Assembly (NCBI RefSeq): GCF_014207535.1
Contig: NZ_JACHGK010000016.1
Location: 1-64,000 of the forward strand
Length of the DNA stretch: 64,000 nucleotides
DNA from: Bacillus benzoevorans
Lineage (GTDB): Bacteria > Bacillota > Bacilli > Bacillales > Cytobacillaceae
Direction of reading: 5' to 3'
Of the stretch, positions 25,571-34,348 are shown piece after piece. Made by a program: the position numbers and the translations under genes. Numbering within the stretch: the first letter of the stretch is position 1; the number at the start of each line of letters is the position of its first letter. The notes under the pieces are model-generated. The model was not told where the DNA came from, made no database searches, and was given only the letters and a program-made list of their open reading frames with translations.

Positions 25571-26920
25571 TTATTTTTTCACAAGTTTCCAGATTGAAAG
25601 CAGTGTACATAAACACAGCAGGATAACACCACTTGCCATACTATATGGCGCCCAAATTGAAAGAATCGTCCACCATGAAGCTTGAAAAATCAACGGAAAT
25701 ATAATAAGTACGGCCACAGTAAGGATCAACAACATACTTCCGATAATGATATTTGCTAATTTACACAGTCTCCTCTTAAGAATCATAAATAAAGCAGCTG
25801 CTATACAAAGTACAGTTACTCCGGTAAATATGAAGTCTATTATTCTCCAAATGTCATATGAAAAAAGCGGCTTTCTCTCACCTATTTTCTCCAAAAAAAG
25901 TGCATTACAAAGGGAATCAACTGTTCCTGCCGCATTCAAATTCGCAAGTACGCATACTCCGATCTGCTTATCTTTATCAAATACGATTCGCGATGAATAA
26001 TTAGGCGTACCTCCCGAATGGCCTAATGCACCATAATTAGTAAGTTCCCATCCACCAAAATATTCTTTATCAGAGACCATCTGTATTTCATTTATCGCAG
26101 AAGCAAGAATTTCAGGTACTGTAACCATTCCCATCTGTATCTGAAGCCATCTGCCCATATCCACTATATTTGAATAACAGTATCCTGCCGGAATCATACC
26201 TTCTGAAATATTTATTTCATACGGAAAGTTCATAAGAAATCCCTGTCTGCTGCCCGTTACAATTCCATCCGCATTATCCGTTTTGCCGCAATAAGTCTGA
26301 TTCAGTCCCAACGGAATCAGCACATTTTCTTCCATATATTCCTTATAAGAATGTCCCGATACTTTCTCAATAATCAGACCTAGAAGGTTATAATTCACAT
26401 TTGAATAGGCATATTCCACTCCGGGACTGCTCTGTAGTTCCTTCCCCGAGATACTCTTCGCCCAATCCTCGAGCGTCATATTTTCAGCAGCAGACGGATA
26501 CAGTTTCTCGGAATTAGTATAACCACTGGTTTGTGCTAAAAGCTGGTCAACAGTGATTTCAACTGAATCACCCCGATAGTTCGCCGTAAATCCTTCTATA
26601 TATGTACTTACCGTATCATCAAGACTGATCTTTTCGTTATCAACCAGAAGCATTATTCCAAGAGCCGTATAAGCCTTTGTCATAGACCCAATCTGATACA
26701 AACCTTTTGTATCCCTATTACCCCCATAGCTAACCTTATCACCTGTTACTATTACAACCGACATATCCGTAATATTAGCCCTTTGCATCACCGCTTTAAT
26801 TTGCGAAGCGTCCGATACTTCTGACGCCTGTATTCCTTTGGCAGGCATCCATATCGCAGTGAGCAAAATGACAAAAATAAAGCAAATACGCCAAATAATA
26901 TCTACTAGACTATTTTTCAT
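25571..26920 (-). CDS. Membrane-anchored serine hydrolase (beta-lactamase/PBP4*-like)
   Basis: 449 residues. An N-terminal signal segment (IICFIFVILL-type hydrophobic stretch, residues 10-30) is followed by a class C beta-lactamase-like domain with SMTK at 79-82 (nucleophile Ser79), YSN at 172-174 and HSGG at 301-304. Three or so transmembrane helices lie after residue 350. The catalytic domain is therefore outside the cell and tethered. Such proteins act as D-amino-acid peptidases or esterases, less often as beta-lactamases. Monocistronic; one copy of a dispersed repeat lies just upstream of its start. Confidence 0.87.
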   Translation of the reverse strand: MKNSLVDIIWRICFIFVILLTAIWMPAKGIQASEVSDASQIKAVMQRANITDMSVVIVTGDKVSYGGNRDTKGLYQIGSMTKAYTALGIMLLVDNEKISLDDTVSTYIEGFTANYRGDSVEITVDQLLAQTSGYTNSEKLYPSAAENMTLEDWAKSISGKELQSSPGVEYAYSNVNYNLLGLIIEKVSGHSYKEYMEENVLIPLGLNQTYCGKTDNADGIVTGSRQGFLMNFPYEINISEGMIPAGYCYSNIVDMGRWLQIQMGMVTVPEILASAINEIQMVSDKEYFGGWELTNYGALGHSGGTPNYSSRIVFDKDKQIGVCVLANLNAAGTVDSLCNALFLEKIGERKPLFSYDIWRIIDFIFTGVTVLCIAAALFMILKRRLCKLANIIIGSMLLILTVAVLIIFPLIFQASWWTILSIWAPYSMASGVILLCLCTLLSIWKLVKK

Positions 26921-26978
26921 AAAAACTATCCTTTTTTATTAGATTCTGACTGACAGCAATCCCTTCTTCACTCCCCCG

Positions 26979-27004
26979 CTGTTCATCAATATTAATGTCC
27001 TGCT
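26979..27004. repeat. Dispersed 26-bp repeat, copy 2
   Basis: Differs from copy 1 (16778-16803) at one of 26 positions. C-rich DNA follows on the plus strand in both cases. Confidence 0.7.
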
Positions 27005-27114
27005 ATTCTATCCCCATCCCCCCCCACATTCATCCTACATTGCTTAATTTCCCCCACTTAGAATAAAGTCCTGCATACTTCCTGTAATTCCCTGAATTTC
27101 TTCTCAAGTTTTTT

Positions 27115-27153
27115 TACCACAACTTTATTTTTTATAAAAATAAAGTTGTGGTA
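27115..27153. repeat. Perfect 18-bp inverted repeat
   Basis: Arms TACCACAACTTTATTTTT and its exact complement are separated by three bases. On neither strand does a T-tract follow the second arm, so it is not an ordinary terminator. A mobile-element end or a binding site is possible. Confidence 0.7.
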
Positions 27154-27248
27154 CAGTTAACGGGATTTAAGATCAAGAATAGGATTATCCCCTGCATGTA
27201 TATTAATAACCTTCATGTTATGATAGTGAGGTAAGGCAAAACTTGTCA

Positions 27249-27280
27249 GCGGAAGGGGGAAAGACTAGTCCCCAAGCCGC
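27249..27280 (+). promoter_or_regulatory. Nested hairpin in the leader of the glyoxalase II gene
   Basis: GCGG...CCGC encloses GGGG...CCCC. It lies 35 bases before the GTG start codon. I tried to match it to cobalamin, c-di-GMP and c-di-AMP riboswitches without success. Confidence 0.3.
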
Positions 27281-27314
27281 AAATCTGATATATGAAAAGA
27301 GGAGGATTCATAAG

Positions 27315-28016
27315 GTGATTATTCATTCAATCAAAGCCTTTTCTGATAATTACATATGGTGTATTCAAGATGAAACAGAGGCAGTTGTGGTTGATCCGGG
27401 AGAAGCGAAAGGTGTCCTTGATTACCTCGGAGAAAAGCAGCTTCGTTTGGCAGCCATTCTTTTAACACATAAGCATGACGATCATACCGGCGGGGTACGG
27501 GAGATTGTAGCGAGATATCCGGAATGTCCTGTTTATGGACCGAAAGAAACGGAGGCCTTGGTGAATCATGTTGTAGAGGAAGGGGACTCCTTTAACTTGT
27601 TGGGCCAAACTTTTCAAGTCTCCGAAACGGGAGGTCATACGCATGGCCATATCAGCTTTTTAATGGGAGATCATCTCTTTTGCGGGGATACCATGTTTTC
27701 AGCAGGATGCGGCCGGGTTTTCACCGGCGATTACAAAGCTCAATATGAAACTTTAAAGAAGTTTAAGCGCTTGAATGATGATATAAATGTTTATCCTGCT
27801 CACGAGTATACCGAAATTAATTTACGTTTTGCATACGACATGCAGCCGGATAACGAAAATATTTCCAAATCATTGGAAGAAGTCCGGGAATTGCGTGCAA
27901 AAGGACAGCCAACACTCCCAACAACGATCGGCAGGGAGAAGGAAATTAACCTCTTTCTGCAAGTGGAAACATTGGAGGACTTTATCAAATTGCGCAACAC
28001 CCGTGATGACTTCTAG
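27315..28016 (+). CDS. Hydroxyacylglutathione hydrolase-like MBL-fold protein (glyoxalase II)
   Basis: 233 residues. The metallo-beta-lactamase motif THKHDDHTGG gives the two-metal site, with further ligands in GGHTHGHISF, FCGDTMF and YPAHEYT. The C-terminal region with ENISKSLEEVRELRAKGQPT matches the helical glyoxalase II domain. It hydrolyses thiol esters such as lactoyl-thiols; since Bacillaceae make bacillithiol rather than glutathione, the natural substrate may be a bacillithiol ester. The start is GTG 27315, with AGAGGAGG nine bases upstream. A leader hairpin precedes it. Confidence 0.9.
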   Translation: MIIHSIKAFSDNYIWCIQDETEAVVVDPGEAKGVLDYLGEKQLRLAAILLTHKHDDHTGGVREIVARYPECPVYGPKETEALVNHVVEEGDSFNLLGQTFQVSETGGHTHGHISFLMGDHLFCGDTMFSAGCGRVFTGDYKAQYETLKKFKRLNDDINVYPAHEYTEINLRFAYDMQPDNENISKSLEEVRELRAKGQPTLPTTIGREKEINLFLQVETLEDFIKLRNTRDDF

Positions 28017-28410
28017 AGGGATTCGATTCGGAGTGTAGAAAAGGAGTTCAAAACAATTACTGGGTTGCTTTTTGCCGAATGAAAAATAGCGAAGATTGAA
28101 AAAACAAAAATGATAAAAAAGCAAGGTATCGAAAAAAGTAACAGCACCTTGCCGGAAGAAATCAAATCGAAGTTACAGCAGGCGGCACATCAATAATTCA
28201 TTATCGGTTTGCAACTCCTAATATTGCATAGAGGCAAGAGGTCTAAGCTTTCTTGCCTCATTTTTTTCACTTTAAAATGATCTGCGCCACATACTCCACA
28301 TGCGTGGAGTGCTGACGGTAGATTAAAATACAAAAGATTAATGAGATGTAGTGGTGCATCATTAATTTGGTATCGGATCTAAGCTTAAAATAGAGTTTTA
28401 AATTTAATAA
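28017..28410. other. Junction between ordinary chromosome and accessory region
   Basis: 394 bases. There is a 28-codon frame at 28110-28196 without a ribosome binding site, a terminator at 28231-28267 and a palindrome ACTCCAC/GTGGAGT at 28293-28310. From here on, genes become large, AT-rich and of defence or mobile type. No tRNA gene or direct-repeat attachment site is visible. Confidence 0.5.
28231..28267 (+). terminator. Terminator downstream of the glyoxalase II gene
   Basis: Perfect arms GAGGCAAGA / TCTTGCCTC followed by ATTTTTTT. Confidence 0.8.
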
Positions 28411-31332
28411 TTATTTACTTCCCCATATCTCAAGGCTCTTTACTTTTCCAGAGTTAGAAATATAATATCTTGTAGCTGCTAATACCTCTTGTATTTTATC
28501 TGGCATATAAGTATCTCTACTTATTGAAGGTTGAACTATAACAATCTTCCCAGTGATTTGTTTATCTTTACTTCTTATTTCTTTTCTAAAGTCTTCATAT
28601 TCACCGCGTAAAAAAATACAGTGATTTGACCTTCTTCTCTCTTCTACTTTTTTTAATAGTATTGATTTAGTTTTAAGCCATATAATAGATTTTATAGATT
28701 GTCCTGCAACTTCATAAATATCATTGACATCACTGTTGTAATTAGCCGCAGACATTTTCTTAACATGAAAAAAAGTAATTTCATATGAAGTATTGTTTTC
28801 TAAAACTGTAATATAATCGGCCATTTCCCCTCTAGAATGATCATATATTATATATTTATAAGCTCTGTTGTCCTCTAAAATTTCTTGCAAAGAAGACTGA
28901 ATTGACTTCTCATGCGGATGATACTTTGAGTCGTTTACTTCTACAGTAATATCCGTATTGTATTTTTCAATCCATTCAATTGGCACAATGTTGTCCTTAC
29001 TAAAAACAATTGCTTCCGGATCACCCTTACTAAATTCAATACCTTGAATCATTACATCATCGGTTGTACGGAAAACCAAAGGATTGTTATTAAGATATTC
29101 CGATAATCCGATTTGTCTACGACCTTCTGAAACTAAGATTTTACTTTCAACTGAAGAATACTTTGAATTAACATCACAAATAATTTCCTCTTCTTTTCCA
29201 TCTAAGGATAGTATAAGTTTGATGTTATCTTTATTTATTTTCATTATTTTTATTGAGATATCCATCATAATTCCTTGAATACCTTCAGTTTCTGACAAAT
29301 ATATCGCTGGAGGATTAACATACGTCTTCCAAGAAAAATCACACATAAATATATTTGATGGGAAAGACTCTAATCTACTTGGTATAGGTAAGTAATCATA
29401 ATTAGTATTGGTTTTTACGGTAATTTTACTATTGGAAATCTTTAACCCATTGTAGTCACACCATTTAATATAATCTCTTATTGTTGAATAGGTACTGCTC
29501 CACATTTTAGAACCACTACTATAACCTATTGTTATAGCACTTTCTTCAGTCAAAGCTTTACAAAAAACATGTCCAGCTGAATATAACTTTCCGGTGCTAG
29601 GATCAATAGATTGACTTACATCAATGCCTGCAGAAATCCTATATGACTCACCTGAATCATTAAACCTATTCTGCATGCCAGAATTGAAAATTTCAAATTC
29701 CCGCAGATTACCAAGAACTCTGTTCATTTCATGCTTAGGAATCTTTTCATAAAATGTACAGAACGCACTAGCTATTCCTTCATACAAAATCTCACTCTTA
29801 ATCTGGGAATAAATAAATAATAAATTTGTTTCTTTTTGATAGTGAACTATGAATAACTGATTTTCAACATCCTTAACGCTCTCCCCTATAAACCACTTTG
29901 GGGACGTGTTATTCTTTCCAATCGCGACAACCGTATTATCTTTTTCATTTATATACGGACCGAATTCAATGTTACACGCATCAGGAAATTCGGAGGTTTT
30001 GTTAAATCCAACAACTTTGTAAATCTTAGCATGACAATTTAATCTTATACCATGCAATGATAAATCATTAATAATTTCCACACTATTTCCTGCGTAATTC
30101 TGATAATCACCAATATATTCCTTTATAGATTCTTCCTCATTAATTTTGCTCTCACTCATATCAATTATCATATCTTGCCAAATTGAATCGCTAGTATATA
30201 GTGCTTGATTTTCTATAAGTAGCTCTCTATCATTCATTGCAATAAATTTAGCTACGCCAATATTTTCAGCATTAGTCCTTGCAAATCTTCCAATAAATTG
30301 TAATGTACTGGCTAATGATTTATGCGGTGCGTGGATAGCAGCAATCTTTAAATTAGGAAAATCAAACCCTTCTCCCAACATATCCACACATATTATTCCA
30401 TCTAAACTTCTCTCTCTTAAATCTTCTATACACTTTTTCACTGTTAAATTTGACATAGAACTATCTATTCTTTTCAACTTTAAAGTGGTAATCTCACTAT
30501 AGAGTTTTTCTAGTTCTTTTGCATGTTTCTTAGTATCAGTTCTAATCATTAAATAGTGATCTAATCCTTTTTCTCTATCCAAAAAAAATACTTCTTCCGC
30601 CTTTTTAGCAATCAATTTGTCTTTTTCGAAAAATTCCTCTATAGGAATGTATTGTATTTCCCCAAAAATCCCATCCTTATAAGCTAAAGAAAGTGGATAA
30701 TTATAAATTAAGTCTCCCTTAATTTCTTTATTATCCAATCTAAATGGAGTAGCGGTAAATAATATCTGTTTCGCATGTTTCATATTTATAAGTATTTTCT
30801 GCCAAGTTTTCGCTGGAACATGGTGAGCTTCGTCTATTAGAACTAAATCTATTAAAATATTCAAGTCGTCATCTTTGGTTAATGATAAAGCACATGCTGG
30901 AGTTGCTATAATTACTTGAGCAGCCTTGATTTCATCAATATCATTTTCACTGAACAAATGCTCCAACTCAAATACATTTGGTTTAAGAATTTCCTTATTA
31001 AATACATTTGCTTTAATAAGTGTTCTTAATTGACTGTAGTCTTCAGTAATTTGCCCTCTAACCATTTTACTAGGAGTAACAACAAGGACCTTCTTAGCCT
31101 CTAACACATACGGAGCCATCATCAATACAGAAGTTTTTCCTGAACCTGTCGGCATAACAATAATTGCTGCATTGGAACTTTGAACTGTAAAATAGGACGA
31201 AATTGAATGAATTGCTCCTATTTGAGCATTTCTAAGCCCTCGTTTGTTTTTTGATTCTTTAGGATAATTAATGTTATTGTACCTTTCGGCAAAATACATT
31301 TCGGGATCAATTACGTTTTTCGTTTTATTCAA
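28411..31332 (-). CDS. SF2 DEAD/DEAH helicase with C-terminal nuclease-like domain
   Basis: 973 residues. Helicase core: Walker A MPTGSGKTS (60-68), motif II DEAH (167-170), motif III FTATPFR (192-198), motif V GEGFDF (320-325), motif VI QFIGRFAR (345-352). A long middle region of about 440 residues is unassigned. Near the C-terminus GEMADYITV followed by YEITFFHVKK (Asp839, Glu851, Lys858) fits the AD...FHxK signature of PD-(D/E)xK-like domains fused to defence helicases. The start is TTG 31332 with GGTGAGG upstream. A promoter with a palindrome over its -35 region lies upstream, and a terminator separates it from the next gene upstream, so it is its own transcript. Likely a DNA translocase-nuclease in defence; specificity unknown. 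Confidence 0.8.
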   Translation of the reverse strand: MNKTKNVIDPEMYFAERYNNINYPKESKNKRGLRNAQIGAIHSISSYFTVQSSNAAIIVMPTGSGKTSVLMMAPYVLEAKKVLVVTPSKMVRGQITEDYSQLRTLIKANVFNKEILKPNVFELEHLFSENDIDEIKAAQVIIATPACALSLTKDDDLNILIDLVLIDEAHHVPAKTWQKILINMKHAKQILFTATPFRLDNKEIKGDLIYNYPLSLAYKDGIFGEIQYIPIEEFFEKDKLIAKKAEEVFFLDREKGLDHYLMIRTDTKKHAKELEKLYSEITTLKLKRIDSSMSNLTVKKCIEDLRERSLDGIICVDMLGEGFDFPNLKIAAIHAPHKSLASTLQFIGRFARTNAENIGVAKFIAMNDRELLIENQALYTSDSIWQDMIIDMSESKINEEESIKEYIGDYQNYAGNSVEIINDLSLHGIRLNCHAKIYKVVGFNKTSEFPDACNIEFGPYINEKDNTVVAIGKNNTSPKWFIGESVKDVENQLFIVHYQKETNLLFIYSQIKSEILYEGIASAFCTFYEKIPKHEMNRVLGNLREFEIFNSGMQNRFNDSGESYRISAGIDVSQSIDPSTGKLYSAGHVFCKALTEESAITIGYSSGSKMWSSTYSTIRDYIKWCDYNGLKISNSKITVKTNTNYDYLPIPSRLESFPSNIFMCDFSWKTYVNPPAIYLSETEGIQGIMMDISIKIMKINKDNIKLILSLDGKEEEIICDVNSKYSSVESKILVSEGRRQIGLSEYLNNNPLVFRTTDDVMIQGIEFSKGDPEAIVFSKDNIVPIEWIEKYNTDITVEVNDSKYHPHEKSIQSSLQEILEDNRAYKYIIYDHSRGEMADYITVLENNTSYEITFFHVKKMSAANYNSDVNDIYEVAGQSIKSIIWLKTKSILLKKVEERRRSNHCIFLRGEYEDFRKEIRSKDKQITGKIVIVQPSISRDTYMPDKIQEVLAATRYYISNSGKVKSLEIWGSK

Positions 31333-31411
31333 TCGTCTAACCTCACCCTTATTGTTTATAATAAACTTGTAGACTATTAAATGGAAATTCTATTTTTGTT
31401 CGTATCCCTCT

Positions 31412-31444
31412 ATTATACAGTTTTCTTTTATAAAGTACTTTATA
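31412..31444 (-). promoter_or_regulatory. Helicase promoter with a 16-bp palindromic operator candidate
   Basis: Minus-strand -10 TATAAT at fwd 31412-31417. The expected -35 position falls inside the perfect palindrome TATAAAGTACTTTATA (31429-31444), suggesting a repressor site. The -35 hexamer itself is poor. Confidence 0.45.
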
Positions 31445-31546
31445 TTTCAGAACTAACGTTCCTTAATAACCTTAATCAAAACATTCTGGGGTGTATTTGG
31501 CAGTCAAGAGGATTTTTGATAGCAGTATGTTTTTGTATATAAAAAA

Positions 31547-31602
31547 ATAAGGCTTTATATACGAGCTATGTATAAAATCCTGTATATAAGGCCTTATAAT
31601 TT
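31547..31602 (-). terminator. Terminator of the SEC-C nuclease gene
   Basis: Long arms ATAAGGCTTTATATAC (31547-31562) and GTATATAAGGCCTTAT (31582-31597) with a T-rich tail on the minus strand. Confidence 0.8.
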
Positions 31603-31671
31603 AAAATACCCATTATATTAGAGCGCCTGATTATTGAAGAAAGATTGATCTTATTAATCACTATGGCATAC

Positions 31672-33858
31672 TTATTTTTGTACTCCACAACACTTTTTGT
31701 ACTTTTTACCACTTCCACAAAGACATGGTTCATTTCTACCTATCTTTTTACTATTTCGAGTATTTGATTGAAATATTTCATTATTTAAATTTTCATATGG
31801 ATCTTTTATTAGAATATAGTCAAAAAAACTAATATTATTATCTTCATCTTTTATTTTCATTAGAGGTTTAAATACTCTCTCATAGCAATTTATAAATGGT
31901 TTTATAGCTACTGGACATTGTAAAAATAACTTAAACTCTTGAACTGTTGGATGATCCCCTTTCCAAAGCTTTTTATAAAGTGCTTCATTAATTTCACTTC
32001 CAATTGTAATTCCTTTAATCTTAGGTGACATAAAAAACTTTAATAGTGAAGATGAATCTATTATCTCTACACCTTCACAGATAATAGTTGAGAAGTCAAA
32101 TATATTTGTACAAAGTAGTTTTATAACTTTATTAGGTGGTTCTTCTGGTAATTCAAAACTGCATTCTTCTTTTATTTTTTCCCAATCATGCTTTATTATA
32201 TCCTCCCTTCTGTTGATTTGTTCAATACCAAAATCTATAGTTCCTAATGCATTCTTCTTAATTCTATCTGAAAAAGGAATCTGTAAGTGTTTAAATTCTA
32301 TTAATAATAAATGATCTTCAAATAATCCAATAAAATCAAATTCGACATCTCTGCCATCATAAGCTTTAAATTCAATTTTATTTGTATTAACTTGAATAAA
32401 TGGATTAAATGATAGAATAAACCTTAATTGTTTTTCGAATACTAAACCCTTATTAGCAATATCTATTCCCCATTTAGCGACTAACATTTCAATTATTCTT
32501 ACAATATTCATTTGTAAAATTAAAGTTGGGCAAAATATTACTTTATTTTTTCCTACATAAATCAATGGCTGGGAAAAAACATCTAATAGTGGATCATTAG
32601 TAAAGGTTAATATGTTTATAATCTTTTCTGCAACTTCATTTTCTATATTATATAAATAAGAAAGTTGATTAATAAAATTCACTTTGTCCATTATTGGTGA
32701 TAACTTCTTATAATGGCTTATATCATCCTGATCAAATTTTTTTAATACTGTACTTTGATAAATCATTGCTATTGTAAAAAGGTATTCGAAACCTTTAAAA
32801 AGATCAGTTATTTTTATGCCATCATGTTCAAGATTATAATAAATATCATCTAATGATTCTAATTGTCCAGCAAGTATATTTTTTATTATTGTATTAGCTT
32901 GAAAAAACCTTTTCTTTTCTAGTTTAAATATATTATGTAAATCATTTAAATCTAAAGCACTTGAAACATTATCTAAATCTCTAGCAGATTTTTGGTTTTC
33001 TTTTAAATGTTTTAAGTTACTTTTCTGAACATTAATATGATCTCGATAAATATATCTATTTATTGCAATTCGTTCTTTTTTATAGTCATCTTCTGAGCTA
33101 GGAACGAAAATATGATATTTAATACCATCTTCTTCTATTACTTTAAGTCCCCATTCTCTATATTTGAATTTCCCCCAAATATCAACAAGTATATTCCTTT
33201 GAAGTGAGAGGTACATTATTTCTTCTAAACTTCCTATATTGTATGGAGAAATATTTTCATGATCAAATTCTACCGCATTTTCAATAGACTTCTCACCTTT
33301 ATAATATAAGAATCTAAACAAGGTGTTTGCTATTTCGATTAATGACTCTAGTCTATCTGATTCAGAAATCTTGATACCCTCTACATCATCTACTTCGAAT
33401 TTAGCTACCTCTTTCTCCATACCAGTTAGAAATTTCTTTTCATTCGTTTGCATTTCTTTAGCTAATCTATGTTGATCCTCAATATAAATACAAAACATTT
33501 GTAGCTGTTCAGAAAGAGAATATTCAAAAAAACTATTCTCATTTAATCTTTCCTCGTTACTTTTAGAATTTTGGCTTATAATATTTATTGCCTCAGATAA
33601 TTGAATAAATTCACTAGCGTACTTTGAAATATCAACATTTTTGTCAATTAATTGCTTACCAGCAAGAAGGAATGCTAGGCGAAGTGTTTTTAATTTCTCA
33701 TTAGAAAATGATTTTCCCATAGGTTCAGGTAAACTATTACTTAAAAGTAAACTTTTCTTAAATTTATCTGGTTTTTCTAAGTATAAGTTTACAAGAATAG
33801 CAGCAGCTTCTGTTGCATTAGAATCAATTAAAGCGTTTTTAAACTTCTTTAAATTCAT
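31672..33858 (-). CDS. ExK nuclease-domain protein with C-terminal SEC-C zinc motif
   Basis: 728 residues. The N-terminal 450 residues are helical and unassigned. A nuclease core follows: VFEKQLRFIL (Glu475), VEFDFIGLFEDHLLLIEFK (Asp508, Glu521, Lys523), the spacing of a PD-(D/E)xK endonuclease. The protein ends with GRNEPCLCGSGKKYKKCCG, a SEC-C zinc-binding motif often found on nuclease or toxin proteins. ATG 33858 is chosen (AAGGGG upstream); the longer frame adds 46 residues of unlikely hydrophobic sequence. The part just before the core (PLIYVGKNKVIFCP) resembles the same part of the 34349-36547 protein, so the two are probably distant homologues. Confidence 0.72.
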   Translation of the reverse strand: MNLKKFKNALIDSNATEAAAILVNLYLEKPDKFKKSLLLSNSLPEPMGKSFSNEKLKTLRLAFLLAGKQLIDKNVDISKYASEFIQLSEAINIISQNSKSNEERLNENSFFEYSLSEQLQMFCIYIEDQHRLAKEMQTNEKKFLTGMEKEVAKFEVDDVEGIKISESDRLESLIEIANTLFRFLYYKGEKSIENAVEFDHENISPYNIGSLEEIMYLSLQRNILVDIWGKFKYREWGLKVIEEDGIKYHIFVPSSEDDYKKERIAINRYIYRDHINVQKSNLKHLKENQKSARDLDNVSSALDLNDLHNIFKLEKKRFFQANTIIKNILAGQLESLDDIYYNLEHDGIKITDLFKGFEYLFTIAMIYQSTVLKKFDQDDISHYKKLSPIMDKVNFINQLSYLYNIENEVAEKIINILTFTNDPLLDVFSQPLIYVGKNKVIFCPTLILQMNIVRIIEMLVAKWGIDIANKGLVFEKQLRFILSFNPFIQVNTNKIEFKAYDGRDVEFDFIGLFEDHLLLIEFKHLQIPFSDRIKKNALGTIDFGIEQINRREDIIKHDWEKIKEECSFELPEEPPNKVIKLLCTNIFDFSTIICEGVEIIDSSSLLKFFMSPKIKGITIGSEINEALYKKLWKGDHPTVQEFKLFLQCPVAIKPFINCYERVFKPLMKIKDEDNNISFFDYILIKDPYENLNNEIFQSNTRNSKKIGRNEPCLCGSGKKYKKCCGVQK

Positions 33859-34348
33859 TTTTAAATTCCCCTTAGTAAGATGCATTAAGTTAATTATTTG
33901 CATAATACAAATTATAAAAATAATATATTCCGTTATAAGATATCTATTATGATTACCTAAATCAACACAAAATCCTGCTATAAGACAATGAACCAAATGA
34001 ATAAGTTTCTTAAATTGAAAATAATAATCTAATCAGTCAATCTTTTAAGCGTTTTCCTTTTAATAATTTGTTTATAGAATTTAAAAGATTAATCTTATTA
34101 CCTCGTGTTAATCCCTTATTAATGAATAAAGAGACTATTTGAATTTTTGTTGTATCCACAACAATCTTGGCCTTTTAATTCAATACGCCACCTTCACAAG
34201 TTTGTATAAATATTAGTGGTTATACAAGAATTCACTTTATATAAATTCTTTATTTTTATAAACATACTGTCAAATCATACATCAATTAATTCCGGAAACA
34301 TGGGGTAAAACATGAATACTAATGCTGAAGATATATCTTTTAAAAACC
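33859..34348. other. 490-base spacer between two nuclease-like genes
   Basis: AT-rich. A 39-codon minus-strand frame (about 34037-34155) beginning at GTG and a short lead-in has a weak AAGG; it is not convincing as a gene. TTGATT-17-TATCTT on the minus strand near 33930-33965 may be the promoter of the SEC-C gene. No terminator is seen. Confidence 0.4.

Larger units (their letters stand above)
26921..27314. other. Divergent intergenic region with repeat, long palindrome and structured leader
   Basis: 394 bases between the serine hydrolase and gloB-like genes. Contents: the dispersed repeat copy 2 (26979-27004), a C-rich tract, a perfect 39-bp palindrome (27115-27153), and a nested hairpin within the leader of the plus-strand gene (27249-27280). 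The frame from 27243 to 27314 lacks a ribosome binding site and is treated as leader. Confidence 0.6.
31333..31671. other. Intergenic region with helicase promoter and upstream terminator
   Basis: 339 bases without a gene. It contains the palindrome and -10 of the helicase gene (31412-31444) and the terminator at 31547-31602. Confidence 0.6.

Noticed and set aside
27249..27280. Cobalamin riboswitch
   Set aside because: Only the fragments GGGGG and CCGCAAAUCUG are similar; the conserved core and pseudoknot of the class are missing.
27243..27314. N-terminal extension of the glyoxalase II gene
   Set aside because: The translated part is unlike the family, and the GTG at 27315 has a good ribosome binding site.
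28110..28196. 28-codon plus-strand frame downstream of glyoxalase II
   Set aside because: No ribosome binding site, short, and directly before a terminator.
34037..34155. Small minus-strand frame in the spacer between nuclease genes
   Set aside because: Short, with a poor ribosome binding site and no similarity I recognise; it may be a remnant, so not called a gene.
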